A stretch of 15,604 nt of DNA from Lachnospiraceae bacterium (GTDB lineage: Bacteria > Bacillota > Clostridia > Lachnospirales > Lachnospiraceae), in NCBI GenBank assembly GCA_009774345.1, contig VSNR01000106.1:1-15604 (forward strand), read 5' to 3'. The notes under the pieces were generated by a model. That model had not been told where the DNA came from. It did not search any database and worked only from the letters and a program-made list of their open reading frames with translations. A program made the translations under genes and the position numbers. This document shows, one piece after another, positions 14,239 to 15,604 of this stretch; the first letter of the stretch is position 1, and each line of letters opens with the position of its first letter.

Positions 14239-15555
14239 TTATTTCGCATAATCCTTAAAACTTAAAATCATTGCGGCATCACCCTTGATGCCTTTCACAC
14301 TGGCATCCGAATCATACTGCCACATTCCAAATTCGTATGGATACTCCGGTTCATCGCTGTCCTGTGCAAACCATACCTCATAGTCCTGCAAATCTTCCAT
14401 ATCCACCATCGTCAGAAGCCATTCTTTATCTCCATAGATCATAGGCTTATAACCTGCATCCTCCACCCGGTTCATAAAAGCTTTGGCAATCTGTGTTCTC
14501 TCTGACTGTTCCAATGCCTCGATGCGTGCCATATCATCATCCACATTTTCCATGACAAATGCCACAGGGTATTTGATATTATAGCCTGATATCGCATCCA
14601 TCAGCTCATCTGCTTCTTCTCTTGCCTCGGATTTATTGACCGCCTGTGAACAGAAATATACGCCGATATCCAGCCCTGCCTTCTTCGCTGCCTTGAGATT
14701 GTCCTCTAAATTTGCATCTGTCACGATATTTCCGCTGCTGTAACCTCTCGCACCGACCTTGATCATCACAAAATCACATCCTGCGCTCTTTAATTTGCTG
14801 AAATCAACCTCTCCCTGATTTGCCGAAATATCAACGCCGCATTTGGATACAATCTTGCCATCTTCTTTATAATTCATCAATGGCTTCTCAGCGGTCAGAT
14901 TTTTAAAATCATATTTGTGCCTGGGAATATCTTCATTGAGATCTACCCACTCCTTCGTGCCGTCCGAATGCTTGACCTGAATACTTTTTGTCTCATCCTC
15001 ATCTTCGTCATCTTCATCGTCTTTTTTGTCATCTTTGTCTGACGAATCTTTGTCCTTGTCACTCTTCTCGTCTTCATTTAGTCCTTCTTTGTTGGTCATA
15101 TCATATACGGATGTCTTTCCGTTTGACAGCGCATCGGCTGTCTGAGACTGACTAGTGCTGCCCGAAGCACTTGAGGAACCATCAATCACCGTCTCACCTG
15201 TCGTCTGATTTGTAACAGTACCATTATTTTTATCCGACTTGGATGAATTTTTATTTCTACCTGTATCTGGGAGTGTCCAGATATCAAGATCATCGGAAGT
15301 TAGCTTACTCTCCGCAATCACACTCTCCGAGGCATTTGCTTCCATCTTTTTGCTTGTCTCTGCCGCTTTTGCCTCCTTCTGCGCCATCGCCGCTGCATAG
15401 CCGCTGCCATCTGATTTGTTTTTCGACTGATTTGCCCAGAAAACCAGTGCTGTCACGCCTAAGATCACGACAGACATGATCAACAGCATATATACATATG
15501 TAATCTTGGAACCAGAACTGTGCTCCTCCTCATAATAATCATCATGTAATTTCAT
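14239..15555 (-). CDS. Membrane-anchored GH25 lysozyme-like protein
   Basis: The 438-residue protein has a short cytoplasmic N-terminus, one membrane helix (about 19-41), a long outside linker rich in Ser, Asp, Glu and Lys (about 45-200) and a C-terminal GH25 domain (about 235-438). GH25 enzymes are muramidases that cut peptidoglycan. Seen are CGVDISANQGEVDFSKLK with catalytic-type Asp242, MIKVGARGY, IGVYFCSQA, YKPMIYG and WFAQ..MWQYDS. The usual P-V-x-x-D-x-E motif reads PVAFVME, so the Asp is Val334 while Glu336 is kept. Activity is therefore uncertain; this may be a subfamily trait. GGGGAGGAAAAT precedes the ATG at 15555. It is monocistronic here and ends at the shared terminator. Confidence 0.88.
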   Translation of the reverse strand: MKLHDDYYEEEHSSGSKITYVYMLLIMSVVILGVTALVFWANQSKNKSDGSGYAAAMAQKEAKAAETSKKMEANASESVIAESKLTSDDLDIWTLPDTGRNKNSSKSDKNNGTVTNQTTGETVIDGSSSASGSTSQSQTADALSNGKTSVYDMTNKEGLNEDEKSDKDKDSSDKDDKKDDEDDEDEDETKSIQVKHSDGTKEWVDLNEDIPRHKYDFKNLTAEKPLMNYKEDGKIVSKCGVDISANQGEVDFSKLKSAGCDFVMIKVGARGYSSGNIVTDANLEDNLKAAKKAGLDIGVYFCSQAVNKSEAREEADELMDAISGYNIKYPVAFVMENVDDDMARIEALEQSERTQIAKAFMNRVEDAGYKPMIYGDKEWLLTMVDMEDLQDYEVWFAQDSDEPEYPYEFGMWQYDSDASVKGIKGDAAMILSFKDYAK

Positions 15556-15604
15556 ATTTTCCTCCCCATCTTCAAATTTACATAATAAATTTACTTGGTT
15601 AATT

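Noticed and set aside
1..15604. CRISPR array, tRNA or rRNA genes, integrase or transposase
   Set aside because: I looked for regularly spaced repeats, tRNA-like folds and recombinase motifs on both strands and saw none.

Overview
The window looks like a chromosomal segment of a Gram-positive, low-to-moderate GC Clostridia member, most probably Lachnospiraceae. The basis is protein style, strong AGGAGG-type ribosome binding sites, sigma-A-type promoters, a T-box-controlled tyrosyl-tRNA synthetase and an AraC-type/GNAT gene. I see no rRNA, tRNA, CRISPR array, transposase or phage gene.

Bases 1-2290 (minus strand) are the damaged end of an exopolysaccharide/capsule operon. It holds an intact-looking GT2 glycosyltransferase, a GT32-like glycosyltransferase that has lost its C-terminus, and the C-terminal ~290 residues of a Wzx-like flippase. 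The last two meet at a sharp join near 870-882. Upstream, the C-terminus of another operon gene is joined in frame, near 2610-2616, to the first half of a GNAT acetyltransferase. That GNAT is the second half of an AraC-GNAT fusion gene, which has been cut in two by a 156-bp MITE-like palindromic element (2909-3064) flanked by a 5-bp direct repeat. Removing the element plus one repeat restores a single reading frame.

Bases 3412-5061 (plus strand) carry an XRE-type regulator with two membrane helices and a GNAT acetyltransferase, each with its own promoter. Bases 9267 down to 5053 (minus strand) form a probable operon: nucleoside phosphorylase-like protein, small membrane protein, class I methyltransferase, a 23-codon leader ORF with an excellent Shine-Dalgarno, an ABC exporter, and an unknown 119-residue protein overlapping the exporter's 3' end. 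Between leader ORF and exporter, three short segments can pair in mutually exclusive ways. One of them covers the exporter's ribosome binding site, which suggests leader-peptide attenuation.

Bases 9386-11683 (minus strand) hold an orphan sensor histidine kinase and a CPA2-type cation/proton antiporter. A divergent promoter region at 11735-11819 separates the antiporter from a tyrosine T-box riboswitch and tyrS (plus strand). tyrS is followed at once by an unusual protein with two AP2-like domains flanking a degenerate HNH-like core. A 22-bp perfect bidirectional terminator separates it from a convergent membrane-anchored GH25 lysozyme-like protein, whose catalytic DxE motif reads VxE.

The most interesting points are the MITE-split AraC-GNAT gene, the possible attenuator before the ABC exporter, the two fusion joins in the polysaccharide locus and the AP2/HNH-like protein beside tyrS.
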